Shown: positions 27,380 to 37,860, counted from the stretch's first letter. The stretch is 58,738 nucleotides of DNA from Ferruginibacter sp. (GCA_025352525.1 JANXTG010000216.1:1-58738), one strand, 5' to 3'. A program made the numbers and translations. Notes: generated by a model not told the origin, from the sequence alone.

Positions 27380-27547
27380 AAACTAGAAGTTGAGCAAAAG
27401 TAAACTTTCTGCTAAGCCATAGTTGCGTTAAATGAACGTTATAACATTATTAAATTGTTAAGGGTTGTGCAACAGTTTATTTAAAATATCAGTCATGGCA
27501 ACATACAGCAACAAAAATGTACCATATTTGCAAATGAATAATATTAT

Positions 27548-29758
27548 ATGAAGGTTATATTTTTTACCTGTTGTTTTTTCCTTTTTTTGTTTGATGCAGT
27601 TGCCTTTTCGGATACCACAAATATTCCTATCGGGCGAAAAAGCAGGCACGATGATATACGAAAAGAACAAATAAACATTGATAAACTCGATGGCAAATTT
27701 GATGGCTTGGTTAGCGCCGGAGCAGATGAAAATATTAATAACCAGCTTGCTGATGCGCTTTACCGCAAACCCAATGAAATGCGCCAGTGGATTGAAACCA
27801 ATGATACGCAATTGCCCACCAACAATGATAAGGTCCGTTATTTAAGAAATATAGCAGAAATATTAAATTATTTTAAAATAAGCAGAAAATTAAATGAAAT
27901 AAAAATTACTGAACTCCCGGCATTGCTTTACACATTTGAAAAAATGCTGAAAGCAAAAGTTTCCGGGCAATCTATTTTACCATTTTTACAGGCCTCATCG
28001 TACATGGTAGCTAAATTAAATACCAGAATATTTGTAGAAGAAAATGATAGAAATGCTGCTGAAGCTATAATATATCTAAAATATGTAAGCCTTCATACCG
28101 ACAAAATATTAGAGACCATTGCGCCATTTGCTAAAGAAACATTTGCTGACAGCCTTGTGGTGGTTGCATGTAAATTAAACCCAGTGCAGTTTTATAACTA
28201 CGCCCAATCTGATGGCAGCACTGTGGGTAAATTAATACGGCGCAATACAGACAGAATGGTAGTGCAGGTTGCAGCACTTAGCAAAACAGACAATGCGCTT
28301 TTTTACTTTCCTTTTTTGGATGATCTGCTATCTGAAAGGCAAAGCATAGACAGCATTAAAAAATTTGTGGGTGATGGCGACAAAGGATATGACAGTGTAG
28401 GATATTTTAAGCTGCTTGTGAAAACTGCAACGGCGTACTCTAAAAGAATGGCGAAGCCTTTTTACGATACCGCTATTGCCTATTACGGTGCAAACGGCCT
28501 TTTAAAAACGCTGCACAAAAAAGCATTTCAACATTTTATATCGCCCATAAATAACCTGCACGAAGAAAATAACCTTGCTGTAAGAATGCGAGCCATACAA
28601 CCCCTTGGCCTGGCCGAACTTTATTACATGATGGTGGTGGGTGAAAACGATATTTTTACCAGCAGTTACAAGCACAGCTTTGAAAGACTTCTACAGTTGA
28701 TGGGGCCAAAGCCAAAGGGCGATTCCCTTTTACTTGCTGTAAATTTTAACCAGTTTAGAAAGTTTATAAAAATGGCTGCCAACTATAACCAGCTGGATAC
28801 TTTTTTAAAAACAATGCCGCCTGAAAGGTCGGAGCAGCTCATGAAAGCTTTTGTAGCGCAGCTGGAAAACAACCTGGAAGGCGCAGTAGATGTTGCAGAT
28901 TCCTACAGCAGTGTTTCTAACAATGATTTACAACAGGCCATGCTGCAAAATGTAACCGATAATGAGGGTAAAGCAATTGTAGCAAACAATGCAAAAGCAA
29001 AAGTTATTTATGGGTTATTAAAAACCATTTTTCTTTCTTTAAAGGATAACAAGATTGATATTTCTACACAAATTGGCATACCGCCTATTTATGAAGTTGA
29101 CGATAAATATATAAGGGATGGAAATGGCAACCTTGTAGAGCAGGTGTTTTTTTATGGAGATAAAGACGGTAAATTATTTTATCCATCCTTTAGAAATTCT
29201 TTTTCAAATAAAGAATGGAAAGTAACTGAAAAGAAAGAATGGATGGAGGCGTTTTCATTAAAAGGAAATGTAATGGTTTTTGCAAATAAACCGCTTGATA
29301 ATGACGCCAATTTAGATGATACAGCACAGATACACCTTGCAAAATATTTACAGGAACAAAGCCTAAAACCTGCAGTAATAGTGCATCGTGGCCATAGTTA
29401 CTGGCTGGATCGTACTATGAGCAGAATGCCTGGTGATGCAAAGATTGTAGTGTTGGGATCATGTGGCGGTTACCAGAACTTAAATGAAATTTTGGAAATA
29501 AATCCGGAGGCACATATCATATCTACAAAGGAAATTGGAACCGGAGATATTAACCGGCCGATACTTACTTATATAAACCAGGTGTTTGCTGCCAACAATA
29601 ATTTATCGTGGCCCAAAATGTGGCAAAGTCTTACAGGAATTTTTTCTAAAGACCCAAGCAAAAGTGTAAGAGACAGCTGGGATGATTATATACCTCCTTA
29701 CAAAAACCTTGGTGCTATATTTTTAAAAGCATACAATAAAAATATACAGAGCGAATAA
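27548..29758 (+). CDS. Secreted protein with a caspase-like His/Cys C-terminal region
   Basis: This 736-residue protein begins with a signal peptide (MKVIFFTCCFFLFLFDAVAF). The long middle is helical and I recognise no domain there. The last 130 residues contain 'PAVIVHRGHSYW' (H613, H616) and, about 20 residues later, 'KIVVLGSCGGYQNL' (C639). A hydrophobic strand followed by His-x-Gly-His, then a second hydrophobic strand followed by [AGS]-Cys, is the clan CD pattern of caspases, gingipains, clostripain and CHAT domains. That suggests a periplasmic or surface cysteine peptidase, with the helical region as substrate-recognition or inhibitory part. The functional claim is inference from this motif pair. 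Confidence 0.7.
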   Translation: MKVIFFTCCFFLFLFDAVAFSDTTNIPIGRKSRHDDIRKEQINIDKLDGKFDGLVSAGADENINNQLADALYRKPNEMRQWIETNDTQLPTNNDKVRYLRNIAEILNYFKISRKLNEIKITELPALLYTFEKMLKAKVSGQSILPFLQASSYMVAKLNTRIFVEENDRNAAEAIIYLKYVSLHTDKILETIAPFAKETFADSLVVVACKLNPVQFYNYAQSDGSTVGKLIRRNTDRMVVQVAALSKTDNALFYFPFLDDLLSERQSIDSIKKFVGDGDKGYDSVGYFKLLVKTATAYSKRMAKPFYDTAIAYYGANGLLKTLHKKAFQHFISPINNLHEENNLAVRMRAIQPLGLAELYYMMVVGENDIFTSSYKHSFERLLQLMGPKPKGDSLLLAVNFNQFRKFIKMAANYNQLDTFLKTMPPERSEQLMKAFVAQLENNLEGAVDVADSYSSVSNNDLQQAMLQNVTDNEGKAIVANNAKAKVIYGLLKTIFLSLKDNKIDISTQIGIPPIYEVDDKYIRDGNGNLVEQVFFYGDKDGKLFYPSFRNSFSNKEWKVTEKKEWMEAFSLKGNVMVFANKPLDNDANLDDTAQIHLAKYLQEQSLKPAVIVHRGHSYWLDRTMSRMPGDAKIVVLGSCGGYQNLNEILEINPEAHIISTKEIGTGDINRPILTYINQVFAANNNLSWPKMWQSLTGIFSKDPSKSVRDSWDDYIPPYKNLGAIFLKAYNKNIQSE

Positions 29759-29778
29759 CCTTTTTGAAAAAATATTGA

Positions 29779-30420
29779 ATGAAAACAGTGTATGTTTTTA
29801 GTGGCCTGGGTGCAGATGAACGGGTTTTTCATAAAATTGATTTCAGCAGTTATGATGTTCATTTTATTAAATGGATAACTCCTCAAAAAAATGAAAGTAT
29901 TGAAAGTTATGCGCTGCGGTTAACCTTACAAATAACAAAGCCACTTCCGGTTTTAATTGGTCTTTCTTTTGGTGGAATAATGGCGGTAGAAGTTGCCAAA
30001 CATATTGCTACAGAAAAAATTGTTTTAATATCATCAGCAAAAAGCAAAAATGAAATTCCACTTTATTTTAGGCTTGCGGGCAAACTTAAACTCCCTAAAA
30101 TAATTCCTTCAAAAACTTTAATAAATATAAACGTTTTTACCAACTGGTTTTTTAGCAACAGAACTGTCGAAGATAAAAAAATGCTTTCGGCTATTTTGCA
30201 CGATACTGAACCGATATTTTTAAAATGGGCAGTTGAAAAAATAGCTTGCTGGCAAAATACTTTTGTACCTACAAATCTTTTTCATATTCATGGCAATAAA
30301 GACAGAATACTTCCTTATAAATATGTAACATGCCATGCTACAATTAATGGCGGTGCGCATTTAATGATTGTAAATAAAGCCAAAGAAGTTACAGAACAAA
30401 TAAAGTTGTTTATTGATTAG
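29779..30420 (+). CDS. Alpha/beta-fold hydrolase
   Basis: This 213-residue hydrolase has the nucleophile elbow 'LIGLSFGGIMAVEV', the acid-residue strand 'HIHGNKDRILPYK' and the histidine loop 'INGGAHLMIVNKA', giving a complete Ser-Asp-His triad. The N-terminal 'VYVFSGLGADERVF' is the oxyanion-hole region. No signal peptide is present. It starts 20 bases after the preceding gene on the same strand. The small lid region between the serine and the aspartate suggests a small acyl or ester substrate, but none can be named. Confidence 0.85.
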   Translation: MKTVYVFSGLGADERVFHKIDFSSYDVHFIKWITPQKNESIESYALRLTLQITKPLPVLIGLSFGGIMAVEVAKHIATEKIVLISSAKSKNEIPLYFRLAGKLKLPKIIPSKTLININVFTNWFFSNRTVEDKKMLSAILHDTEPIFLKWAVEKIACWQNTFVPTNLFHIHGNKDRILPYKYVTCHATINGGAHLMIVNKAKEVTEQIKLFID

Positions 30421-30608
30421 CCGACACAGCTTTTTAGGTTTAAATTATACACGCACACAGCAACACTTATTTTTTAAGAACAAAATTAAATGTGTTTGGT
30501 ATGTTAATAATTACAGTGAAATAAAACTATATTGTACCACAGCCTTATTTCTTTTAACCATACTTGATTTTTTATAAGACAAGAGCCGTCACAGAATATA
30601 AAATTTAC

Positions 30609-31100
30609 ATGAATAAAAATGTACACACCCATAAAATTGATAGTTTAGCCAATAAAAGATATATTTTACTGGCAGATGATGATAGTGATGACTGTATGTT
30701 TTTTGCTAATGCGCTTTAAGAATTAAAAGTGCCTTATAAATTAAAAACTGTTTTTGACGGTGAGCAACTGATGAATTTTTTAGAATATTTGGAAAATTTG
30801 CCTGATATTATTTTCTTAGATATGAATAGGCCATGTAAAAATGGCTTTGAATGCCTGGTAGAAATAAGGCAGAGTGAGCGTTTTAAAATGATTCCTGTCA
30901 TCATCATTTCAACATCTCTCGACGAAAATATTATAAAATCTCTTCACGAAAACGGTGCTTTTTTTTATATTAAAAAACCAAGTTTATTTGCCCATTTAAA
31001 AATGTTACTGTCATTGGTTATTAATTTAATTGCGGCAGGTAATTACCAGCAACTTTCCATAGAAAAATTTGTGCTTACTGCCGAAATTAATGCGTTATGA
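30609..31100 (+). pseudogene. Response regulator (CheY-like) interrupted by an in-frame TAA
   Basis: Reading from ATG 30609, the frame gives 'RYILLADDDSDDCMFFANAL', then a TAA stop at 30717-30719. It continues in the same frame with 'ELKVPYKLKTVFDGEQL', 'IIFLDMNRPCKNGFE', 'VIIISTS' and 'YIKKP'. Together these are a complete single-domain receiver of the type that accompanies phytochrome and CheB/CheR kinases, with acidic pocket, phosphoacceptor Asp, Ser and Lys. Either half alone lacks essential residues. The 3' part overlaps the start of the downstream kinase gene (ATGA). It is a nonsense-mutated gene or a sequencing error; a one-base change at the stop codon would restore it. Confidence 0.8.
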
Positions 31101-34100
31101 CTTTCAAAGAAAACGATAACAGCCCCGATAAAGAATTAATAAAATCTGCCAACAATTTTCCGGTTGTAGGTATAGGCGCATCAGCCGGCGGGCTGGTTGC
31201 CTTTAAAAAATTATTAAAGGCTATACCCGAAGATTCAGGAATGGCTTACGTTTTGGTTCAGCATCTTCACCCGGGTCACGAAAGTTTTCTTGCAGAAATT
31301 TTACAAAAAGTTACTAAAATCCCGGTAGCGGAAATAGCAGATAATGTTATTGTTTTACCCAACCATATTTATATTATTCCCAGCAATAAAATGCTGATTG
31401 CAAATGATGGTAAGCTGGAGTTAAGCCTAAGGCCTGAGAAAACTAAAAACAAACTCAATTTACCAATAGATTTATTTTTTACCTCTCTGGCAGAAATTCA
31501 CCAGAGTCATGCAATTGGTGTTGTATTATCCGGCACCGCATCTGACGGTACACTTGGCTTAAAAGCCATTAAAGACAATGGTGGTATAACCATTGCACAG
31601 GATTTATCTGCAGAATATGATGGAATGCCACAAAGCGCTGTATATGCCGGCGTGGTAGATTTCATATTAGCACCGGAAGAAATTCCCCAAAAATTAGGAG
31701 AATTGGTAGCGAAAATAAATCTTGATGAAAATGAATTTGATAATTTACCCAAGCGCCAGGAAGATATTTATAAACAGATTTTAACCCTGCTGAGATTAAG
31801 AAAAGGAACAGATTTTACTTACTATAAACAAACAACCGTACGCAGGAGAATATTGCGCAGAATGGCAATAAACAAAAAGGAAAATATTGAAGAATATCTT
31901 ACCTACGCCAAAAAGCATAAGCCCGAACAGGATGCGTTGTATCAGGATTTGCTGATACCCGTAACATCATTTTTTAGAGAAGCAAAAGTTTTTGATAATT
32001 TATGTGAAACTGTTTTTCCCCTCATTTTAGAAAATAAAGATAAAAGTACTCCCATAAGAGTTTGGGTTGCGGGCTGCAGCACGGGCGAAGAGGCATATTC
32101 AATAGCCATGTGCATAAAAGAATTTTTGGGAAACAGCCCCGAAAGAGTACAGATTTTTGCAACTGATATAAGTGTGCCTGCCATTGCAAAAGCACGAACA
32201 GGCATTTATACAAAAGCAGAACTAGATAAAGTAAGCGATGAAAGAGTGAAGGATTTTTTTACTAAAACGGAAATTGGCTTTAGCATAAACAAAGAGCTGC
32301 GGGATATGTGTGTATTTGCTGTACACAATTTTTTAAAAGATCCACCTTTTAGTAAAATTGATTTTGTAAGCTGTAGAAATGTGCTTATTTACATGGAGCA
32401 ATATCTTCAAAAAAAAGCATTCTCAACTTTTCATTACGCATTAAATCCACACGGTTATTTATTGTTAGGTAAATCAGAAACATGCAACAGTATGCCCGAT
32501 CTTTTTTTATCAAAAGTAAAGAATGATAAATTATTTGTAAGAAAAGACGGGCCATCTAAATTTGTGCACGTTGCCAATCCACGAAGCGAAAGAAGGGTAC
32601 AGAATTTTCCTACCTATCTTAAAAGTGAACCCATTCAAACTGATTTTCAAAAAACGGCTGATGAAATAATTCTCGAAAAATATACACCTGCAGGCGTTGT
32701 GGTAAATGAGGCCATGGATATTGTACATTTTAGAGGTAATACAAATTTATACCTGGAACAGGCAGCGGGTAAACCAAGCCACAACTTATTAAAAATGGCA
32801 CGCAGCGGTTTAGCATTTGAACTCCGCAATATTTTGCACAAAGCAAAAAAATTAAAAGCAGATGTATTAAAAGAAAATATTGTTTTAAACATAGATAATG
32901 TAAAACGGTTTGTAGATATTGAAGCAATGCCTATTCCAAACATGGAAGAGCCGCATTATTTAATACTTTTTCACGATAATCAAACTTTACATATTTCAAC
33001 TCCTACCAAGGCAAATGCTGTTATTGAACCTACCTTGTTAATTGAAGAAAAAGACCTTTACATAAAACAACTTGAAAAGGAACTTGCGCAGACAAGAGAA
33101 GATATGCGCAGTATTACCGAAGACCAGGAAGCTGCCAATGAAGAACTACAAAGTGCCAATGAAGAATTGCTTAGTGGCAGCGAAGAGTTGCAAAGTTTAA
33201 ATGAAGAACTGGAAACCAGTAAAGAAGAATTGCAAAGCTCCAACGAAGAACTTACCGTTGTAAACCAGGAGTTGATAAGCCTTAACGAACAAATAACCAG
33301 TGCAAGGCGTTATGCAGAATCTATTGTAGCAACCATTAGAGAACCTATTTTGGTGCTTGATAAAAACCTGCGGATAAGCAGTGCGAACAAAGCTTTTTAC
33401 AGCACTTTTCATATTTCAAAAAACGATACAGAAGGTATTTTAATTTACGACCTTGCAAATAAACACTGGAACATTCCGGCATTGCGAACCTTATTAAATG
33501 GTATTGTAGAAGAAAATAAAACTTTTACAGATTTTGAAGTTGTACACAATTTTCCGTTGGTTGGTAAAAAAATTCTGTTGTTAAATGCCCGAGAGGTAAT
33601 GAGCGAGGCAGGTGCTGAAAAATTTATTTTATTGGCTATTGAAGATGTTACAGAGCAAAAAAAATACAAGCTAAAAGATGATCAATTTTTAGGAAGGTTT
33701 AAAAATATATTGTTACAGGTTTCAGTAGGTGTAAGCATTTTAAAGGGTATACATTTTCATGTAGAGATGGCAAATGAAGCTTTTTTGCAAATTGTAGGAA
33801 TGAATGAAAAAGATTTTGTCGGAAAAAATCTTTTTGAAACAATGCCCGAAAGCCAAGGTATTGCTGAGCCAATATTGCACAGGGTTTTAAAGACAGGTAT
33901 TCCTCATCATATAACAGAACAGGAGTACACAAGTGTTACAGCGTTTAATGAAAAAGGCTTTTATAACTTGGTTTACCAGCCAATGTTTGATGAAGATGCT
34001 ACAATTACCGGTATTATTTGTATTACTAATGATATAACTGATGTTGTGGTAGCCCGAAAAAAAATGGAAGCACAGGCATCAATGGTGCAGGAACTTTTGC

Positions 34101-35335
34101 TAACAGCGCCCGCATTTGTTTGTACACTGATTGGGCCTAATTATGTATATGATTTAATAAACGACCGGTACCAAGCATTGTTTGGTAAACGGAAAATACA
34201 GGGTAAACCAATAATGATTGCATTGCCCGAACTGGAAGGACAGGGTTTTGATATTATATTGAAAAAAGTTTATGAAAGGGGTGAATCTTTTGTTGGAATG
34301 GATATGCCAATTACATTGGTAAGAGATGAAGGACTGCCCCCAGAAATAGGTTATTTTAATTTTAGTTACCAGCCAATATTCAACGAAAATAAAAATATAA
34401 ATGGAATACTGGTTTTTGGTTATGAAGTTACAGAGCAGGTTATAGCAAGAAATAAAAACATGCAGACTGAGCTAACTCATTCAAAAGAACTGGAAGAAAA
34501 AGTTGCTGTACGTACGCTTGAATTAAGTGCTGCAAATGCGCTTCTTAAATTTCAAAATGAAGAAAAACAAAAACAGTCAGAACAGCTAAGTGATGCTAAT
34601 AAAGAATTGCAGTCCTTTAACTATATTTCCAGCCACGATTTGCAGGAGCCGCTGCGTAAAATTCAAACATTTGCATCGCTAATAACAGCAAAAGAGGTAA
34701 ATTTATTGACACCGAAAGGGAAAGATTATTTTGGCAGAATACAGGTTTCTGCCAAACGCATGCAAACATTAATAGAAGATTTGCTTGCATATTCCCGTGC
34801 AAACGTTGCCGACAGAAATTTTGTATCTACAGATCTTACCATTGTTGCAGCTGAAGTAATGGAAGAACTTTCTGAACTTATTGAAGAGAAAAAAGCTGTT
34901 ATTGAATTAGACGTTTTATGTGATGTAGAAATTATTCCTTTTCAGATAAGACAGGTGTTAAACAACCTTATTACCAATTCAATTAAATTTGCCAAAGCCA
35001 ATGTAGCCCCACACATTACAATAACTGCAACTACTTCCAATTCATCTGAATTTACAGCTGAAATAGCCAAACTTACAACCGCTAAACTGCATAAAAATAA
35101 ACCATACTGCCATATAGCAGTAACAGACAACGGTATAGGTTTTAATCCGAAATACAGAGATAAAATTTTTGAAGTCTTTCAAAGGCTGCATGTTAAAGAT
35201 GAATACCCGGGTACGGGTATTGGACTTGCTATTGTAAAAAAAATTGTGCAAAACCATAACGGGATTATTACTGCTGACAGTACACCAAATGAAGGAGCTA
35301 CTTTTAATATTTATTTACCTGTTGTTTTACATTAG
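31097..35335 (+). CDS. CheB-CheR-PAS hybrid sensor histidine kinase
   Basis: This 1412-residue protein fuses a CheB methylesterase domain (about 22-205; S29, H56, D150) and a CheR methyltransferase domain (about 220-490; 'VAGCSTGEEAYS', 'FATDIS', 'DFVSCRNVLIYM'). A long Glu/Leu/Asn-rich coiled coil follows (about 650-740), then three PAS-like domains (about 740-855, 865-985, 995-1115). A second coiled coil precedes HisKA with H1180 in 'YISSHDLQEPLRK' and a HATPase domain ('NNLITNSIKFA', 'DNGIGF', 'GTGIGLAI'). Such fusions are soluble and likely sense signals by PAS domains. No classical chemotaxis genes are nearby. Its natural partner is probably the single-domain regulator directly upstream, which is interrupted here. 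Confidence 0.94.
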   Translation: MTFKENDNSPDKELIKSANNFPVVGIGASAGGLVAFKKLLKAIPEDSGMAYVLVQHLHPGHESFLAEILQKVTKIPVAEIADNVIVLPNHIYIIPSNKMLIANDGKLELSLRPEKTKNKLNLPIDLFFTSLAEIHQSHAIGVVLSGTASDGTLGLKAIKDNGGITIAQDLSAEYDGMPQSAVYAGVVDFILAPEEIPQKLGELVAKINLDENEFDNLPKRQEDIYKQILTLLRLRKGTDFTYYKQTTVRRRILRRMAINKKENIEEYLTYAKKHKPEQDALYQDLLIPVTSFFREAKVFDNLCETVFPLILENKDKSTPIRVWVAGCSTGEEAYSIAMCIKEFLGNSPERVQIFATDISVPAIAKARTGIYTKAELDKVSDERVKDFFTKTEIGFSINKELRDMCVFAVHNFLKDPPFSKIDFVSCRNVLIYMEQYLQKKAFSTFHYALNPHGYLLLGKSETCNSMPDLFLSKVKNDKLFVRKDGPSKFVHVANPRSERRVQNFPTYLKSEPIQTDFQKTADEIILEKYTPAGVVVNEAMDIVHFRGNTNLYLEQAAGKPSHNLLKMARSGLAFELRNILHKAKKLKADVLKENIVLNIDNVKRFVDIEAMPIPNMEEPHYLILFHDNQTLHISTPTKANAVIEPTLLIEEKDLYIKQLEKELAQTREDMRSITEDQEAANEELQSANEELLSGSEELQSLNEELETSKEELQSSNEELTVVNQELISLNEQITSARRYAESIVATIREPILVLDKNLRISSANKAFYSTFHISKNDTEGILIYDLANKHWNIPALRTLLNGIVEENKTFTDFEVVHNFPLVGKKILLLNAREVMSEAGAEKFILLAIEDVTEQKKYKLKDDQFLGRFKNILLQVSVGVSILKGIHFHVEMANEAFLQIVGMNEKDFVGKNLFETMPESQGIAEPILHRVLKTGIPHHITEQEYTSVTAFNEKGFYNLVYQPMFDEDATITGIICITNDITDVVVARKKMEAQASMVQELLLTAPAFVCTLIGPNYVYDLINDRYQALFGKRKIQGKPIMIALPELEGQGFDIILKKVYERGESFVGMDMPITLVRDEGLPPEIGYFNFSYQPIFNENKNINGILVFGYEVTEQVIARNKNMQTELTHSKELEEKVAVRTLELSAANALLKFQNEEKQKQSEQLSDANKELQSFNYISSHDLQEPLRKIQTFASLITAKEVNLLTPKGKDYFGRIQVSAKRMQTLIEDLLAYSRANVADRNFVSTDLTIVAAEVMEELSELIEEKKAVIELDVLCDVEIIPFQIRQVLNNLITNSIKFAKANVAPHITITATTSNSSEFTAEIAKLTTAKLHKNKPYCHIAVTDNGIGFNPKYRDKIFEVFQRLHVKDEYPGTGIGLAIVKKIVQNHNGIITADSTPNEGATFNIYLPVVLH

Positions 35336-35430
35336 TATTTAATATTAAAAACTAAAAATTAATTTAAATGTAACTATCAATTATAGTTTTTTACACAGTT
35401 CATCGTACATTGGTTTTTTAAATTTCATGT

Positions 35431-37860
35431 ATGAGAAAATTATTTTTGTTTCCGATTGTATTGTTGTCTGTTGCTGTATTCAGCCAAAGTCTTCAACAAC
35501 TAAGTTCCAAAAAAATAACGCTTCCTAATGGGTGGAGTCTTTCTCCTGCAGGAAAAAGTTTGCCTCTTGGAGATCTGCCGCTCAACATGGTTGTAAGCAA
35601 ATCAGGTAAGCTCATAGCCATAACAAATAATGGCCAAAGTACACAAACCATACAGCTAATAAATTCGGTAACAGATAAGCAACTTGATGAAGTGGTAATT
35701 GCAAAATCATGGTATGGGTTAAAGTTCTCTGCGGACGAAAAGAAATTGTATGCAAGTGGTGGAAATGACAACTGGATTTTGCAGTACAACATCATCCGAA
35801 ATAAACTGATACTTGCAGACAGTTTTTTGCTTGGTAAAAAAATGAAAGACCTGATTTCGCCTGCAGGTATTGAGGTAGATGATGCTGCACAAAGAATGTA
35901 TGTTGTTACCAAAGAAAACAATTCTCTTTACCTTGTTGATTTAAAAACAAAACAGGTTTTACAAAAAATAAAACTCGACGGAGAAGCATACAGCTGTCTG
36001 CTTTCAAAAGATAAAAAAACGCTGTACATCAGTTGCTGGGGCTGCGATAAAATTATTTTGTTTGATACAAAATTGCTGATCGTTAAACAATCTATTGCGG
36101 TAGGTGATAACCCGAATGAAATTATCATCAATAAAAGCAATACACATTTATTTGTAGCAAATGCAAATGACAACAGCGTTTCAATAATAGACCTTGCAAC
36201 AAACAAAGTAATAGAAACCCTTAATGCAGCATTGTATCCAAATGCGCCAAGCGGCAGCACCACAAACGGTTTGGCAATAAGTGCAGATGATAAAACGCTT
36301 TACATTGCCAATGCCGATAACAACTGTCTATCTGTTTTTGATGTAAGTAAAATTGGTGCCAGTAAAGTCAAAGGTTTTATACCGGTGGGTTGGTATCCAA
36401 CAAATGTAAAAGTTATTGGCAATAAAATATATGTTACCAACGGGAAAGGATTTTCATCACAGGCAAATCCGTACGGACCAAATCCATACCGCAGCAGAGA
36501 AGCTGTAATTTACCAACAGGGTGATACTTCAAAGCCAATGGGCGTGCAATACATAGCAGGATTATTTAAAGGAACCCTCAGTATTATTTCTACGCCTTCG
36601 GCTAAGCAGTTAGCCATTTTTTCAAAAGCTGTTTATGCAAATACTCCTTACACAAAAGCAAAAGAATTAAATGCAGATGGGCTTGTGGGAAACCCGGTGC
36701 CAAAAAAAGTTGGTGACAAATCACCCATAAAATATGTATTTTATATCATTAAGGAAAACAGAACTTATGACCAGATACTTGGAGATATGGTAAAAGGAAA
36801 TGGCGATACAAGTCTGGTTTTGTTCGGCAAAAATGTTACACCTAACCAGCACAATCTTGCAAATGATTTTGTGCTGCTCGATAATTTTTATGTAGATGCT
36901 GAAGTAAGTGCAGACGGCCACAACTGGAGTATGGGCGCTTATTCCACTGATTACTTAGAAAAAACATGGCCCACAAATTATGGCGGCAGAGGTGGACGAT
37001 ATGATGCAGAAGGCAACCGTAGTGTGGCAAATAATAGGGACGGATTTATATGGGACAATTGTAAAAGAAACAATGTCAGTTACAGAACATACGGAGAGTT
37101 TGCTGATGAAGGGAAAGCAAATATTCCGGCCTTAAAAAATAATATGTGTAATTACTACACAGGCTATAATATGACGGTGAAAGACACTACAAGATTTGCA
37201 CAATGGAAACGGGATTTTGATTCGTTGATAGCCATTAATGCAGTACCGCAATTAAATACCGTACGTTTTGGAAATGACCATACTGAAGGATTGAGAAAAG
37301 GAAGACCATCACCCAATGCCCATGTTGCAGACAATGATATGGCTGTTGGAATGTTTATTGAATATCTCAGAAAATCATCAATATGGAATGAATCAGTAGT
37401 TTTTATTTTGGAAGATGATGCACAAAACGGCGCAGACCATGTAGATGCGCACCGAAGTCCTGCGTATGTTGCAGGTGGATTTGTAAAAAGAAATTTTGTA
37501 GATCACAGCATGTATTCAACATCATCTGTTTTGCGTACCATTGAATTAATTTTAGGACTACCTCCAATGACGCAATATGATGCAGCAGCAATGCCCATGT
37601 GGCGTTGTTTTGCAAATAAATCAGCAGCTTCAGATTATACTGCGGTAACACCATTAATTAATTTAAATGAAAAAAATATCGCTGAAAATAAATGGCAGCG
37701 CCGTTCAGAAGAGTTTAATTTAGCAGTAGAAGATGCTGCACCTGATCTGGAATTAAATGAAATCATATGGGTAGCAGTAAAGGGAGAAAAAATACCTTTC
37801 CCCGGACCAAAACGTGCTGCATTCATACGACTTGAAAATAAAAAAGATGTTGATGATTGA
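35431..37860 (+). CDS. Secreted YncE-like beta-propeller / phosphoesterase fusion
   Basis: This 809-residue protein has a signal peptide (MRKLFLFPIVLLSVAVFSQS). The N-terminal half (about 35-340) is a YncE/YVTN-type seven-bladed propeller with recurring 'LFVANANDNSVSIIDLATNK' and 'LYIANADNNCLSVFD' blades. The C-terminal half (about 425-765) is a phosphoesterase of the phospholipase C/acid phosphatase AcpA family. Its motifs are 'YIIKENRTYDQILGD', 'LDNFYVDAEVSADGHNW', 'GNDHTEGL' and 'ILEDDAQNGADHVDAHRSP'. The family removes phosphate from or cleaves phosphoesters outside the cytoplasm. The gene is followed by a strong terminator and appears monocistronic. Confidence 0.9.
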   Translation: MRKLFLFPIVLLSVAVFSQSLQQLSSKKITLPNGWSLSPAGKSLPLGDLPLNMVVSKSGKLIAITNNGQSTQTIQLINSVTDKQLDEVVIAKSWYGLKFSADEKKLYASGGNDNWILQYNIIRNKLILADSFLLGKKMKDLISPAGIEVDDAAQRMYVVTKENNSLYLVDLKTKQVLQKIKLDGEAYSCLLSKDKKTLYISCWGCDKIILFDTKLLIVKQSIAVGDNPNEIIINKSNTHLFVANANDNSVSIIDLATNKVIETLNAALYPNAPSGSTTNGLAISADDKTLYIANADNNCLSVFDVSKIGASKVKGFIPVGWYPTNVKVIGNKIYVTNGKGFSSQANPYGPNPYRSREAVIYQQGDTSKPMGVQYIAGLFKGTLSIISTPSAKQLAIFSKAVYANTPYTKAKELNADGLVGNPVPKKVGDKSPIKYVFYIIKENRTYDQILGDMVKGNGDTSLVLFGKNVTPNQHNLANDFVLLDNFYVDAEVSADGHNWSMGAYSTDYLEKTWPTNYGGRGGRYDAEGNRSVANNRDGFIWDNCKRNNVSYRTYGEFADEGKANIPALKNNMCNYYTGYNMTVKDTTRFAQWKRDFDSLIAINAVPQLNTVRFGNDHTEGLRKGRPSPNAHVADNDMAVGMFIEYLRKSSIWNESVVFILEDDAQNGADHVDAHRSPAYVAGGFVKRNFVDHSMYSTSSVLRTIELILGLPPMTQYDAAAMPMWRCFANKSAASDYTAVTPLINLNEKNIAENKWQRRSEEFNLAVEDAAPDLELNEIIWVAVKGEKIPFPGPKRAAFIRLENKKDVDD

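Noticed and set aside
30729-31100. Treating the 3' part of the response regulator as an intact gene starting with GTG
   Set aside because: It would lack the first strand and the conserved acidic pair, and the missing part is encoded just upstream in the same frame.
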